The notes: a model not told the origin generated them from the sequence alone. 64,000 nt of DNA from Dichetophora obliterata (GCA_963920525.1 OY986439.1:377001-441000), one strand, 5' to 3'. Shown: positions 29,160 through 40,195, counted from the stretch's first letter. Numbers and translations: made by a program.

Positions 29160-29572
29160 AAAACTACATATCAGATAAGGACGATTCATGCATTAAAATG
29201 AGCACCAGGTCCTCGTCCTTAAGAAGGGATACTCCTTTGTCCAAATGCATTTTGCTCTATCTCTTGTAGTTTAGGAGTTGTAGAACACTTTTTGGAGTGG
29301 TAGCTGGCCAAAAACATGTGCTTTTTCCGTCATAACTCCCAAACCATACATCCTACAAGGACGATTTATACACCAAATTGTTTCTAATACATATATACAC
29401 AAGACTGCATATTCAGAAAAAAGTTTTCTGGAATTTGATTTTTTTTCAAGAATCTTATTTAAAATTTTTTACATGAATCATAGTTTTTGACGTGGTTTTG
29501 CATTAGATTTCATGTTAATTTCATTTGCCCTTTTTTGTCAATTTTTATTTTTTTTATTTATTTTCTAAAATA
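29160..29572 (+). repeat. Shortened monomer (413 bp) with ~120-bp internal deletion
   Basis: At about 29,498-29,503 the sequence passes from 'gacgtggtttt' through 'gca' to 'ttagatttcatg', skipping all of box C and its flanks. This monomer and its neighbours up to 30,817 also carry variants otherwise typical of the right arm, such as 'aaatgcattttgctc', 'gtttaggag', 'ggtagctgg' and 'actcccaaac'. Confidence 0.88.
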
Positions 29573-30817
29573 AAAACTACATATCAGATAAGGACGATTC
29601 ATGCATTAAAATGAGCACCAGGTCCTCGTCCTTAAGAAGGGATACTCCTTTGTCCAAATGCCGTTTGCTCTATCTCTTGTAGTTTAGGAGTTGTAGAACA
29701 CTTTTTGGAGTGGAAGCTGGCCAAAAACATGTGCTTTTTCCGTCATAACTCCCAAACCATACATCCTACAAAGACGATTTATACACCAAATTGTTTCTAA
29801 TACATATAAACACAAGACTGCATATTCAGAAAAAAGTTTTGTGGAATTTGATTTTTTTTCAAGAATCTTAGTTAAAATTTTTTACATGAATCATAGTTTT
29901 TGACGTGGTTTTTTGCGATTTTTTTGATTTTTTAGCCATAACTTCTAAACCATACATCATAAAAGGACGATTTATGCATCAAAATGTTCCTTAAGCTACT
30001 GCCCACAAGACTGTGTCCTTAAAATAATTTTAAAAATTAGATTTCATGTTAATTTCATGTGCCCTTTTTTGTCAATTTTTATTTTTTTTATTTATTTTCT
30101 AAAATAAAAACTACATATCAGATAAGGACGATTCATGCATTAAAATGAGCACCAGGTCCTCGTCCTTAAGAAGGGATACTCCTTTGTCCAAATGCATTTT
30201 GCTCTATCTCTTGTAGTTTAGGAGTTGTAGAACACTTTTTGGAGTGGTAGCTGGCCAAAAACATGTGCTTTTTCCGTCATAACTCCCAAACTGTACATCC
30301 TACAAGGACGATTTATACACCAAATTGTTTCTAATACATATATACACAAGACTGCATATTCAGAAAAAAGTTTTCTGGAATTTGATTTTTTTTCAAGAAT
30401 CTTAGTTAAAATTTTTTACATGAATCATAGTTTTTGACGTGGTTTTTTGCGATTTTTTTGATTTTTTAGCCATAACTTCTAAACCATACATCATAAAAGG
30501 ACGATTTATGCATCAAAATGTTCCTTAAGCTACTGCCCACAAGACTGTATCCTTAAAATAATTTTAAAAATTAGATTTCATGTTAATTTCATGTGCCCTT
30601 TTTTGTCAATTTTTAATTTTTTTATTTATTTTCTAAAATAAAAACTACATATCAGATAAGGACGATTCATGCATTAAAATGAGCACCAGGTCCTCGTCCT
30701 TAAGAAGGGATACTCCTTTGTCCAAATGCATTTTGCTCTATCTCTTGTAGTTTAGGAGTTGTAGAACACTTTTTGGAGTGGTAGCTGGCCAAAAACATGT
30801 GCTTTTTCCGTCATAAC

Positions 30818-30853
30818 AACGAGTTGTCTCTTGGTATAATTTATACTCGTTGT
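30818..30853. other. Inversion spacer between head-to-head satellite arms
   Basis: This 36-bp stretch does not match the satellite. ACAACGAGT at 30816-30824 is the reverse complement of ACTCGTTGT at 30845-30853, and GTATAATTTATAC at 30834-30846 is a perfect palindrome around one central base. The left arm stops at monomer position 176 and the right arm starts at position 296 in reverse, so in a fold-back 30,817 would pair with 30,974 across a 156-nt loop. The spacer could be filler DNA from the inversion event or an old insertion; nothing in it looks coding. Confidence 0.85.
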
Positions 30854-33800
30854 AAGATTCTTGAAAAAAAATCAAATTCCAGAAAACTTTTTTCTGAATA
30901 TGCAGTCTTGTGTATATATGTATTAGAAACAATTTGGTGTATAAATCGTCCTTGTAGGATGTACAGTTTGGGAGTTATGACGGAAAAAGCACATGTTTTT
31001 GGCCAGCTTCCACTCCAAAAAGTGTTCTACAACTCCTAAACTACAAGAGATAGAGCAAACGGCATTTGGACAAAGGAGTATCCCTTCTTAAGGACGAGGA
31101 CCTGGTGCTCATTTTAATGCATTAATCGTCCTTATCTGATATGTAGTTTTTATTTTAGAAAATAAATAAAAAAAATAAAAATTGACAAAAAATGGCACAT
31201 GAAATTAACATGAAATCTAATTTTAAAAATTATTTTAAGGATACAGTCTTGTGAGCAGTAGCTTAAGGAACATTTTGATGCATAAATCGTCCTTTTATGA
31301 TGTATGGTTTAGAAGTTATAGCTAAAAAATCAAAAAATCGCACAAAACCACGTCAAAAACTATGATTCATGTAAAAAATTTTAAATAAGATTCTTGAAAA
31401 AAAATCAAATTCCAGAAAACTTTTTTCTGAATATGCAGTCTTGTGTATATATGTATTAGAAACAATTTGGTGTATAAATCGTCCTTGTAGGATGTATGGT
31501 TTGGGAGTTATGACGGAAAAAGCACATGTTTTTGGCCAGCTTCCACTCCAAAAAGTGTTCTACAACTCCTAAACTACAAGAGATAGAGCAAACAGCATTT
31601 GGACAAAGGAGTATTCCTTCTTAAGGACGAGGACCTGGTGCTCATTTTAATGCATGAATCGTCCTTATCTGATATGTAGTTTTTATTTTAGAAAATAAAT
31701 AAAAAAAAATAAAAATTGACAAAAAAGGGCACATGAAATTAACATGAAATCTAATTTTTAAAATTATTTTAAGGATACAGTCTTGTGGGCAGTAGCTTAA
31801 GGAACATTTTGATGCATAAATCGTCCTTTTATGATGTATGGTTTAGAAGTTATGGCTAAAAAATCAAAAAAATCGCACAAAACCACGTCAAAAACAATGA
31901 TTCATGTAAAAAATGTAAACTAAGATTCTTGAAAAAAAATCAAATTCCAGAAAACTTTTTTCTGAATATGCAGTCTTGTGTATATATGTATTAGAAACAA
32001 TTTGGTGTATAAATCGTCCTTGTAGGATGTATGGTTTGGGAGTTATGACGGAAAAAGCACATGTTTTTGGCCAGCTTCCACTCCAAAAAGTGTTCTACAA
32101 CTCCTAAGCTACAAGAGAAAGAGCAAAATGCATTTGGACAAAGGAGTATCCCTTCTTAAGGACGAGGACCTGGTGCTCATTTTAATGCATGAATCGTCCT
32201 TATCTGATATGTAGTTTTTATTTTAGAAAATAAATATAAAAAATAAAAATTGACAAAAAAGGGCACATGAAATTAACATGAAATCTAATTTTTAAAATTA
32301 TTTTAAGGATACAGTCTTGTGGGCAGTAGCTTAAGGAACATTTTGATGCATAAATCGTCCTTTTATGATGTATGGTTTAGAAGTTATGGCTAAAAAATCA
32401 AAAAAATCGCACAAAACCACGTCAAAAACTATGATTCATGTAAAAAATTTAAACTAAGATTCTTGAAAAAAAATCAAATTCCAGAAAACTTTTTTCTGAA
32501 TATGCAGTCTTGTGTATATATGTATTAGAAACAATTTGGTGTATAAATTGTCCTTGTAGGATGTATGGTTTGGGAGTTATGACGGAAAAAGCACATGTTT
32601 TTGGCCAGCTTCCACTCCAAAAAGTGTTCTACAACTCCTAAACTACAAGAGATAGAGCAAACGGCATTTGGACAAAGGAGTATCCCTTCTTAAGGACGAG
32701 GACCTGGTGCTCATTTAAATGCATGAATCGTCCTTATCTGATATGTAGTTTTTATTTTAGAAAATAAATAAAAAAAATAAAAATTGACAAAAAAGGGCAC
32801 ATGAAATTAACATGAAATCTAATTTTTAAAATTATTTTAAGGATACAGTCTTGTGGGCAGTAGCTTAAGGAACATTTTGATGCATAAATCGTCCTTTTAT
32901 GATGTATGGTTTAGAAGTTATGGCTAAAAAATCAAAAAAATCGCACAAAACCACGTCAAAAACTATGATTCATGTAAAAAATTTTAACTAAGATTCTTGA
33001 AAAAAAATCAAATTCCAGAAAACTTTTTTCTGAATATGCAGTCTTGTGTATATATGTATTAAAAACAATTTGGTGTATAAATCGTCCTTGTAGGATGTAT
33101 GGTTTGGGAGTTATGACGGAAAAAGCACATGTTTTTGGCCAGCTTCCACTCCAAAAAGTGTTCTACAACTCCTAAGCTACAAGAGAAAGAGCAAAATGCA
33201 TTTGGACAAAGGAGTATCCCTTCTTAAGGACGAGGACCTGGTGCTCATTTTAATGCATGAATCGTCCTTATCTGATATGTAGTTTTTATTTTAGAAAATA
33301 AATATAAAAAATAAAAATTGACAAAAAATGGCACATGAAATTAACATGAAATCTAATTTTTAAAATTATTTTAAGGATACAGTCTTGTGGGCAGTAGCTT
33401 AAGGAACATTTTGATGCATAAATCGTCCTTTTATGATGTATGGTTTAGAAGTTATGGCTAAAAAATAAAAAAAATCGCACAAAACCACGTCAAAAACTAT
33501 GATTCATGTAAAAAATTTTAACTAAGATTCTTGAAAAAAAATCAAATTCCAGAAAAATTTTTTCTGAATATGCAGTCTTGTGTATATATGTATTAGAAAC
33601 AATTTTGTGTATAAATCGTCCTTGTAGGATGTATGGTTTCGGAGTTATGACGGAAAAAGCACATGTTTTTGGCCAGCTTCCACTCCAAAAAGTGTTCTAC
33701 AAAAAAATAAACTACAAGAGATAGAGCAAACGGCATTTGGACAAAGGAGTATCCCTTCTTAAGGACGAGGACCTGGTGCTCATTTTAATGCATGAATCGT

Positions 33801-36800
33801 CCTTATCTGATATGTAGTTTTTATTTTAGAAAATAAATAAAAAAAATAAAAATTGACAAAAAAGGGCACATGAAATTAACATGAAATCTAATTTTTAAAA
33901 TTATTTTAAGGATACAGTCTTGTGGGCAGTAGCTTAAGGAACATTTTGATGCATAAATCGTCCTTTTATGATGTATGGTTTAGAAGTTATGGCTAAAAAA
34001 TCAAAAAAATCGCACAAAACCACGTCAAAAACTATGATTCATGTAAAAAATTTTAACTAAGATTCTTGAAAAAAAATCAAATTCCAGAAAAATTTTTTCT
34101 GAATATGCAGTCTTGTGTATATATGTATTAGAAACAATTTTGTGTATAAATCGTCCTTGTAGGATGTATGGTTTCGGAGTTATGACGGAAAAAGCACATG
34201 TTTTTGGCCAGCTTCCACTCCAAAAAGTGTTCTACAAAAAAATAAACTACAAGAGATAGAGCAAACGGCATTTGGACAAAGGAGTATCCCTTCTTAAGGA
34301 CGAGGACCTGGTGCTCATTTAAATGCATGAATCGTCCTTATCTAATATGCAGTTTTTTTTTTAGAAAATAAATAAAAAAAACTAAAAATTGACAAAAAAG
34401 GGCACATGAAATAAACATGAAATCTAATTTTTAAAATTATTTTAAGGATACAGTCTTGTGGGCAGTAGCTTAAGGAACATTTTGATGCATAAATCGTCCT
34501 TTTATGATGTATGGTTTAGAAGTTATGGCTAAAAAATCAAAAAAATCGCACAAAACCACGTCAAAAACTATGATTCATGTAAAAAATTTAAACTAAGATT
34601 CTTGAAAAAAAATCAAATTCCAGAAAACTTTTTTCTGAATATGCAGTCTTGTGTATATATGTATTAGAAACAATTTGGTGTATAAATCGTCCTTGTAGGA
34701 TGTATGGTTTGGGAGTTATGATGGAAAAAGCACATGTTTTTGGCCAGCTTCCACTCCAAAAAGTGTTCTACAACTCCTAAGCTACAAGAGAAAGAGCAAA
34801 ATGCATTTGGACAAAGGAGTATTCCTTCTTAAGGACGAGGACCTGGTGCTCATTTTAATGCATGAATCGTCCTTATCTGATATGTAGTTTTTATTTTAGA
34901 AAATAAATATAAAAAATAAAAATTGACAAAAAAGGGCACATGAAATTAACATGAAATCTAATTTTTAAAATTATTTTAAGGATACAGTCTTGTGGACAGT
35001 AGCTTAAGGAACATTTTGATGCATAAATCGTCCTTTTATGATGTATGGTTTAGAAGTTATGGCTAAAAAATCAAAAAAATCGCACGAAACCACGTCAAAA
35101 ACTATGATTCATGTAAAAAATTTAAACTAAGATTCTTGAAAAAAAATCAAATTCCAGAAAACTTTTTTCTGAATATGCAGTCTTGTGTATATATGTATTA
35201 GAAACAATTTGGTGTATAAATCGTCCTTGTAGGATGTATGGTTTGGGAGTTATGACGGAAAAAGCACATGCTTTTGGCCAGCTTCCACTCCAAAAAGTGT
35301 TCTACAACTCCTAAGCTACAAGAGAAAGAGCAAAATGCATTTGGACAAAGGAGTATCCCTTCTTAAGGACGAGGACCTGGTGCTCATTTTAATGCATGAA
35401 TCGTCCTTATCTGATATGTAGTTTTTATTTTAGAAAATAAATATAAAAAATAAAAATTGACAAAAAAGGGCACATGAAATTAACATGAAATCTAATTTTT
35501 AAAATTATTTTAAGGATACAGTCTTGTGGGCAGTAGCTTAAGGAACATTTTGATGCATAAATCGTCCTTTTATGATGTATGGTTTAGAAGTTATGGCTAA
35601 AATATTAAAAAAAAACGCAAAAAACCACGTCAAAAACTATGATTCATGTAAAAAATTTAAACTAAGTTTCTTGAAAAAAAATCAAATTCCAGAAAACTTT
35701 TTTCTGAATATGCAGTCTTGTGTATATATGTATTAGAAACAATTTGGTGTATAAATCGTCCTTGTAGGATGTATGGTTTGGGAGTTATGACGGAAAAAGC
35801 ACATGTTTTTGGCCAGCTTCCACTCCAAAAAGTGTTCTACTACTCCTAAGCTACAAGAGAAAGAGTAAAATGCATTTGGACAAAGGAGTATCCCTTCTTA
35901 AGGACGAGGACCTGGTGCTCATTTTAGTGCATGAATCGTCCTTATCTGATATGTAGTTTTTATTTTAGAAAATAAATATAAAAAATAAAAATTGACAAAA
36001 AAGGGCACATGAAATTAACATGAAATCTAATTTTTAAAATTATTTTAAGGATACAGTCTTGTGGGCAGTAGCTTAAGGAACATTTTGATGCATAAATCGT
36101 CCTTTTATGATGTATGGTTTAGAAGTTATGGCTAAAAAATCAAAAAAATCGCACAAAACCACGTCAAAAACTATGATTCATGTAAAAAATTTTAACTAAG
36201 ATTCTTGAAAAAAAATCAAATTCCAGAAAACTTTTTTCTGAATATGCAGTCTTGTGTATATATGTATTAGAAATAATTTGGTGTATAAATCGTCCTTGTA
36301 GGATGTATGGTTTGGGAGTTATGACGGAAAAAGCACATGTTTTTGGCCAGCTTCCACTCCAAAAAGTGTTCTACAAAAAAATAAACTACAAGAGATAGAG
36401 CAAACGGCATTTGGACAAAGGAGTATCCCTTCTTAAGGACGAGGACATGGTGCTCATTTAAATGCATGAATCGTCCTTATCTAATATGTAGTTTTTATTT
36501 TAGAAAATAAATAAAAAAAATAAAAATTGACAAAAAAGGGCACATGAAATTAACATGAAATCTAATTTTTAAAATTATTTTAAGGATACAGTCTTGTGGG
36601 CAGTAGCTTAAGGAACATTTTGATGCATAAATCGTCCTTTTATGATGTATGGTTTAGAAGTTATGGCTAAAAAATCAAAAAAATCGCACAAAACCACGTC
36701 AAAAACTATGATTCATGTAAAAAATTTAAACTAAGATTCTTGAAAAAAAATCAAATTCCAGAAAACTTTTTTCTGAATATGCAGTCTTGTGTATATATGT

Positions 36801-36848
36801 ATTAGAAACAATTTGGTGTATAAATCGTCCTTGTAGGATGTATGGTTT
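30854..36848 (-). repeat. 533-bp satellite array, right arm, proximal part
   Basis: About 11 monomers of the same satellite in reverse orientation, with box sequences reading 'tcgtcctt' on the plus strand. Two main subfamilies are mixed. One has 'cctaaactac', 'gagatagagc' and 'aacggcat' with 'aataaataaaaaa'; the other has 'cctaagctac', 'gagaaagagc' and 'aaatgcat' with 'aaataaatataaaa'. A third variant replaces 'aactcctaaac' by 'aaaaaaataaac' near 33,700, 34,237 and 36,374. The block ends abruptly at 'gtatggttt' where the LINE begins. Confidence 0.96.
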
Positions 36849-36872
36849 TATTTATTTTATTTATTTATTGGC
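36849..36872 (-). repeat. LINE 3' tail, (ATAA)n-like microsatellite
   Basis: On the minus strand the element ends in repeated ATAA/ATAAA units directly joined to satellite sequence at 'gtatggttt'. CR1/L2-type LINEs often end in short tandem repeats instead of long poly(A). The tail also contains AATAAA, so it could serve as polyadenylation signal. Confidence 0.8.
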
Positions 36873-37247
36873 CAAACAAGGCAATGCAATTTACTTATTC
36901 TAACTTATTCTAACAGGTTTTGTTTACTTATTACTAAGTTTTTTGTTTTTCTTCTCCCCTTTGCTTGTTTTTATTTTATTTTTTATTTGGTGCTCTTAGT
37001 GGGCATACTCCGCCCACCGGATTGACATGATTTCAAAAACCATGTCAAAACTAAGAGAAGAGGAGGAAAACAAGAAAGACTATATACACACTTAAGATAC
37101 GATGTATATATATTATTCTTAAAGACTATAAGGACAAAAGGATGTAAATGGGAGATTTGGAGAGGGATGTTTAAGAATTTTGATTTATTAAACTAAATGC
37201 TTATACATATAAATCCATACATGTATGTAGTTTATCTGAGGCCTGTG
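36873..37247 (-). other. LINE 3' untranslated region
   Basis: This ~375-bp stretch lies between the TAA stop of ORF2 (37,248-37,250) and the tail. It has no long reading frame and contains the three-stem structure at 36,993-37,057. Nothing else is recognised in it. Confidence 0.8.
36993..37057 (-). other. LINE 3' UTR putative RNA three-way junction
   Basis: Three perfect inverted pairs nest in 65 nt. The outer stem is CTCTTAG at 36993-36999 with CTAAGAG at 37051-37057. Inside are GTGGGC 36999-37004 with GCCCAC 37012-37017 (7-nt loop) and TTGACATG 37022-37029 with CATGTCAA 37041-37048 (11-nt loop). One base (36999) is claimed by two stems, so the outer stem is effectively 6 bp. It lies about 145 nt from the RNA 3' end. 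A conserved 3' stem-loop recognised by the reverse transcriptase is known in CR1/L2-type LINEs; that role here is inferred. Confidence 0.65.
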
Positions 37248-39458
37248 TTAATTCTGATTTCTGAGTGATTTATATAGGGTTTGCTTGAAAGAGGATTTGG
37301 ACATAGAAGGTAAGTAGTATATAGAGATATTATTAAATTCTCTGCAACAACGATTGATGGGTTCATTATTTGCATATGTAGTTTGGTGCTGATATTCAGT
37401 TAACAATCGAGTATGCCTAGTGCGCCTAATTGGATCTTTAAAGGAAATCATATTAGAAATATATTCGCTGTGAATAGCACCATTAATTACATCAAATGTG
37501 AAGCATGAGCCCAATAACGATCTTCTTGTTGATAGTGGCATCAAATTTAAAAGGCTGAGTCTATGTTCATATGATGGAAGGCTACAATAATCATGGGGGT
37601 TGTACATATCTCTAAGCGCGTATAGTAAGAACTGCTTTTGAATAGACTCAATTCTTTCTCTATGGGAATCGAAAGATGGATTCCAAATTATGCATGCATA
37701 TTCAAGTATTGGGCGCACTAATGCACGGTACAAGGATGTAGTGACCCATATATTCTTGAATTCATTTGCACGTCTTTTTATAAAACCGAGCTGTTTGCTG
37801 GCCCTGGACACAATTTTATCATAGTGCAGATTAAAGCGCATCTTGCAATCTAAGACAACTCCAAGATCCACTATATGGTTGACCCTTTTTAGTTCGATAC
37901 TATTGAGGTGGTAGGTATGTAATGTTACGTTGTTTTTACGAGAAAAGCTAATAACATTGCATTTATTGACATTAAGATGTAGTTTATTTTGAAAACACCA
38001 TTGCTCAAGAGACAACAATTTTGATTGCAAAAAATTTACATCTACATCTGATTGAATTGAATAGTACATTTTTAAATCATCTGCATACATAAGATGTGGG
38101 ATATCGTTTAGAACTTCTGACAGATCGGATATGAATATGTTGAAAAGAAGAGGACCAAGATGACTACCTTGCGGAACTCCCGAGGAGACTGCAATTTTTT
38201 TCGATAGAACTCCCTGGAATTTAACAAACTGGGATCTGCCGTTTAAATATGATTTTAGCCAACTTAGTATGGACCCTGCAACACCAAACTTTTCTAACTT
38301 ATATATAAGAATGTTGTGATCAACTCGATCAAAAGCTTTACTGAAATCAGTATAAACAGCATCTATTTGGTGCCCTTTTTCCATTTTGACTAAAACATCT
38401 GATACCATAATCATGAGATTAGTGGTGGTAGATCGCCCTTTTCGGAACCCGTGTTGCTGCTCATTTAGACGTGGGTTAATGAAACTTGTTAGCTTTTCAC
38501 AAATAAGTTTTTCAAAAAGTTTTGGAATGGCTGACAAGATTGCTATGCCTCTATAATTTTCAACTGATCTTTTATCACCATTCTTGTAAATTGGCGTAAG
38601 ATGGGATGATTTCCAATATGAAGGAAATGTCCCACAAACCAGTGATTCGTTAAAGATTATGTGTAATGGCAATAGCAGTTGGTCTAAACATCGCACCAAA
38701 AAGCTTGTAGGTATTAAGTCTGGTCCTGGTCCCTTTAATATATCCAGTTCTTTTATTGCATTAGAAATCTCTTCCTGGGTTAAATATAAACTATCAACTA
38801 TAATAGTTGAGCTAGGAGAAGTTTCAGATAAGGTGGTAGGAAGACAAAAGACCTCCTTAAAGTGATCGGCATACAAGTTGCTTATTTCAAGAGAATTGGA
38901 CGAAGTGACATTACCTTTAAACATAGACGATGGATAGCCGCTAGATTTGCGCTTCATGTTAACAAAGTCAAAGAATTTTCTCGGCTCTTGGACAATTTTT
39001 TCTCTGATGATGTTCGTGTACAACTTGTACGCTTCTTCTGACTTGATAGAGAACTCTCTTGATAGCTCGTCATATTTGAATAGAAGAGAAGAAGAAGAAG
39101 AGAAGAAGAGAAGTTTGTAGATTTTATTTCTTTGATTCCTCAAAAATCTGAGATTGTTGTCTAGCCATGGTTCTGTGAGCTTATTCTTTTTCTTTATTAT
39201 TGGCACATAACTTTCGATAGCGGTAAAAATGTGCTGATAAAATATAGAGACAGCACTGTCTAAATCTAAATTGAATAGAATATGATTCCAATTTAGAGAA
39301 CTAAGATAACATTTTATTCTTTCATAATCGGCGTTGAGGTAATCGTACGCAATGGTGTTATTATAAGACTGGGTAAAGTTGATGTTATTAGCAGAGAAAA
39401 CAACTTTTAAGGCTGTATGATGAACAGTGTTGGTTATAAATTTTCTGCTCCCATGCAT
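37248..39458 (-). CDS. LINE ORF2, C-terminal part: reverse transcriptase (736 aa)
   Basis: This is the reverse transcriptase part of ORF2, which copies element RNA into a nicked chromosomal target (target-primed reverse transcription). Residues 12-17 (VHHTAL) look like the last endonuclease motif, so the frame begins inside the endonuclease domain. The RT domain covers about 235-500: GPGPDLIP at 243-250, YTDFSKAFDRVDH at 369-381 (motif A, Asp371), SSGVPQGSHLGPLLFN at 425-440 (motif B) and YADD at 458-461 (motif C), so all catalytic aspartates are present. The C-terminal ~235 residues are the usual thumb/tail region, without RNase H. A Ser-rich run at 120-125 comes from an (AAG)n tract. The ATG at 39,458 overlaps the endonuclease frame by 25 nt; it is probably not a true start but marks the frameshift point. 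Stop is TAA. Confidence 0.93.
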   Translation of the reverse strand: MHGSRKFITNTVHHTALKVVFSANNINFTQSYNNTIAYDYLNADYERIKCYLSSLNWNHILFNLDLDSAVSIFYQHIFTAIESYVPIIKKKNKLTEPWLDNNLRFLRNQRNKIYKLLFFSSSSSLLFKYDELSREFSIKSEEAYKLYTNIIREKIVQEPRKFFDFVNMKRKSSGYPSSMFKGNVTSSNSLEISNLYADHFKEVFCLPTTLSETSPSSTIIVDSLYLTQEEISNAIKELDILKGPGPDLIPTSFLVRCLDQLLLPLHIIFNESLVCGTFPSYWKSSHLTPIYKNGDKRSVENYRGIAILSAIPKLFEKLICEKLTSFINPRLNEQQHGFRKGRSTTTNLMIMVSDVLVKMEKGHQIDAVYTDFSKAFDRVDHNILIYKLEKFGVAGSILSWLKSYLNGRSQFVKFQGVLSKKIAVSSGVPQGSHLGPLLFNIFISDLSEVLNDIPHLMYADDLKMYYSIQSDVDVNFLQSKLLSLEQWCFQNKLHLNVNKCNVISFSRKNNVTLHTYHLNSIELKRVNHIVDLGVVLDCKMRFNLHYDKIVSRASKQLGFIKRRANEFKNIWVTTSLYRALVRPILEYACIIWNPSFDSHRERIESIQKQFLLYALRDMYNPHDYCSLPSYEHRLSLLNLMPLSTRRSLLGSCFTFDVINGAIHSEYISNMISFKDPIRRTRHTRLLTEYQHQTTYANNEPINRCCREFNNISIYYLPSMSKSSFKQTLYKSLRNQN
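39083..39112 (-). repeat. (AAG/CTT)n microsatellite inside ORF2
   Basis: A purine-rich run of AAG/AGAAG units on the plus strand encodes the Phe-Phe-Ser-rich stretch between the endonuclease and RT domains. It stays in frame here but is a likely hotspot for length change between copies of the element. Confidence 0.8.
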
Positions 39459-40195
39459 GGACTAACCTTCACTTCTTCATACGAGTTAGTAAAAATTAGG
39501 TCCAACCATCTGCCATTCTGATTTTGTACAGAAGAGACTTGCTGCAAGTCACTGCCATAAAAGGTGCTAAGTAAGTTGAAGTCTATGGCATTAGAAAGAT
39601 TTACAGGAAGAAGAAAGTTGTCGTTTTCGTCGGTGACAAAAGATATATTTGGGCGATTGAAATCACCAAGAATAACAACTTTATCTTCCTCTTTTAGAGA
39701 GGAGGTAAAGGTGGTCAGTGTTTCACATAGCTCGTTGTATGTTGTTTCACTTGATCCGGGAGGAATGTAAACGACGCCTATGTACACATTGAGACTTTTA
39801 CCTGAACAAACTCTAATAATTCGGTGATCGAACAGTTTATGGTTAGGTGTGTCTATTAGCTCACTTGAAAGGGAATTGTGAGATGCTACAAGGACACCAC
39901 CTCCTCGAGAAAGACCTGTTGAGGAGTAGTCCCGATCCTTCCTGAAGACAGTCCAATTGCTATCAAGAATTTCCTCATTATTAAAGGTTTCGTTTAGCCA
40001 TGTCTCAGTGAATACTAGGACATTGAAGTGGCATGATTTAGCGTCAACATAAAGTTTGTTTAATTTGCTTCTCATGCCGCCACAGTTATGGTAGAATATA
40101 TTTAAGAAAGAAGAGTTAGGAACGATAATATTGCTGTTGCTCTTTACGAGATTTTTGAAGAAGAGAAACACGTTTAGCTCTGACATGAGCGCCAT
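39434..40195 (-). CDS. LINE ORF2, N-terminal part: AP-like endonuclease (frameshifted)
   Basis: This is the apurinic/apyrimidinic-type endonuclease that nicks the target DNA. The open frame extends up to 40,225, but the codon there is TTG; the first ATG is at 40,195 and another is at 40,186. Numbering from 40,225, motifs are YHNCGGMRSK (45-54), TETWL (73-77), SRGGGVLVAS (106-115), GVVYIPP (150-156), LGDFNRP (186-192) and RWLDLIFTN (239-247), in the order typical of LINE endonucleases. The final His-containing motif is absent and appears in the next frame at residues 12-17 of the RT frame, so one frameshift near 39,434-39,458 (1 nt lost or 2 gained) separates the halves. The 5' end overlaps ORF1 by about 80 nt in another frame, suggesting re-initiation or frameshift translation of ORF2. 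As it stands the fused protein cannot be made without recoding. Confidence 0.88.
   Translation of the reverse strand: MALMSELNVFLFFKNLVKSNSNIIVPNSSFLNIFYHNCGGMRSKLNKLYVDAKSCHFNVLVFTETWLNETFNNEEILDSNWTVFRKDRDYSSTGLSRGGGVLVASHNSLSSELIDTPNHKLFDHRIIRVCSGKSLNVYIGVVYIPPGSSETTYNELCETLTTFTSSLKEEDKVVILGDFNRPNISFVTDENDNFLLPVNLSNAIDFNLLSTFYGSDLQQVSSVQNQNGRWLDLIFTNSYEEVKVSPCMGAENL

Larger units (their letters stand above)
1..30817 (+). repeat. 533-bp satellite array, left arm (direct orientation)
   Basis: Near-identical monomers start at 1, 534, 1067 and so on to 30641, giving a 533-bp period. The span accounts for 56 near full-length monomers, two shortened ones (359 and 413 bp) and a final partial copy. 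Most monomers differ at only a few positions, such as the 'gcatattcag' versus 'gcaaattcgg' variants and the 'tggattttg', 'tggaatttg' and 'tggaatgtg' variants. The array runs off the left edge of the window, so its true length is unknown. No gene is visible; stop codons and repeat-locked frames interrupt any reading frame beyond about 80 codons. A pericentromeric or other heterochromatic location is inferred from the array size and homogeneity, not shown. Confidence 0.97.

Noticed and set aside
1..30817. CRISPR array
   Set aside because: The repeat unit is 533 bp with no unique spacers and no cas genes; it is a eukaryotic satellite.
30818..30853. tRNA, SINE or transposon end in the spacer
   Set aside because: It is only 36 bp, with no A/B box, no terminal repeat motif and no flanking duplication.
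30738..31039. Two overlapping frames across the inversion centre
   Set aside because: They exist only because the satellite and its reverse complement meet there; neither has a domain or plausible promoter.
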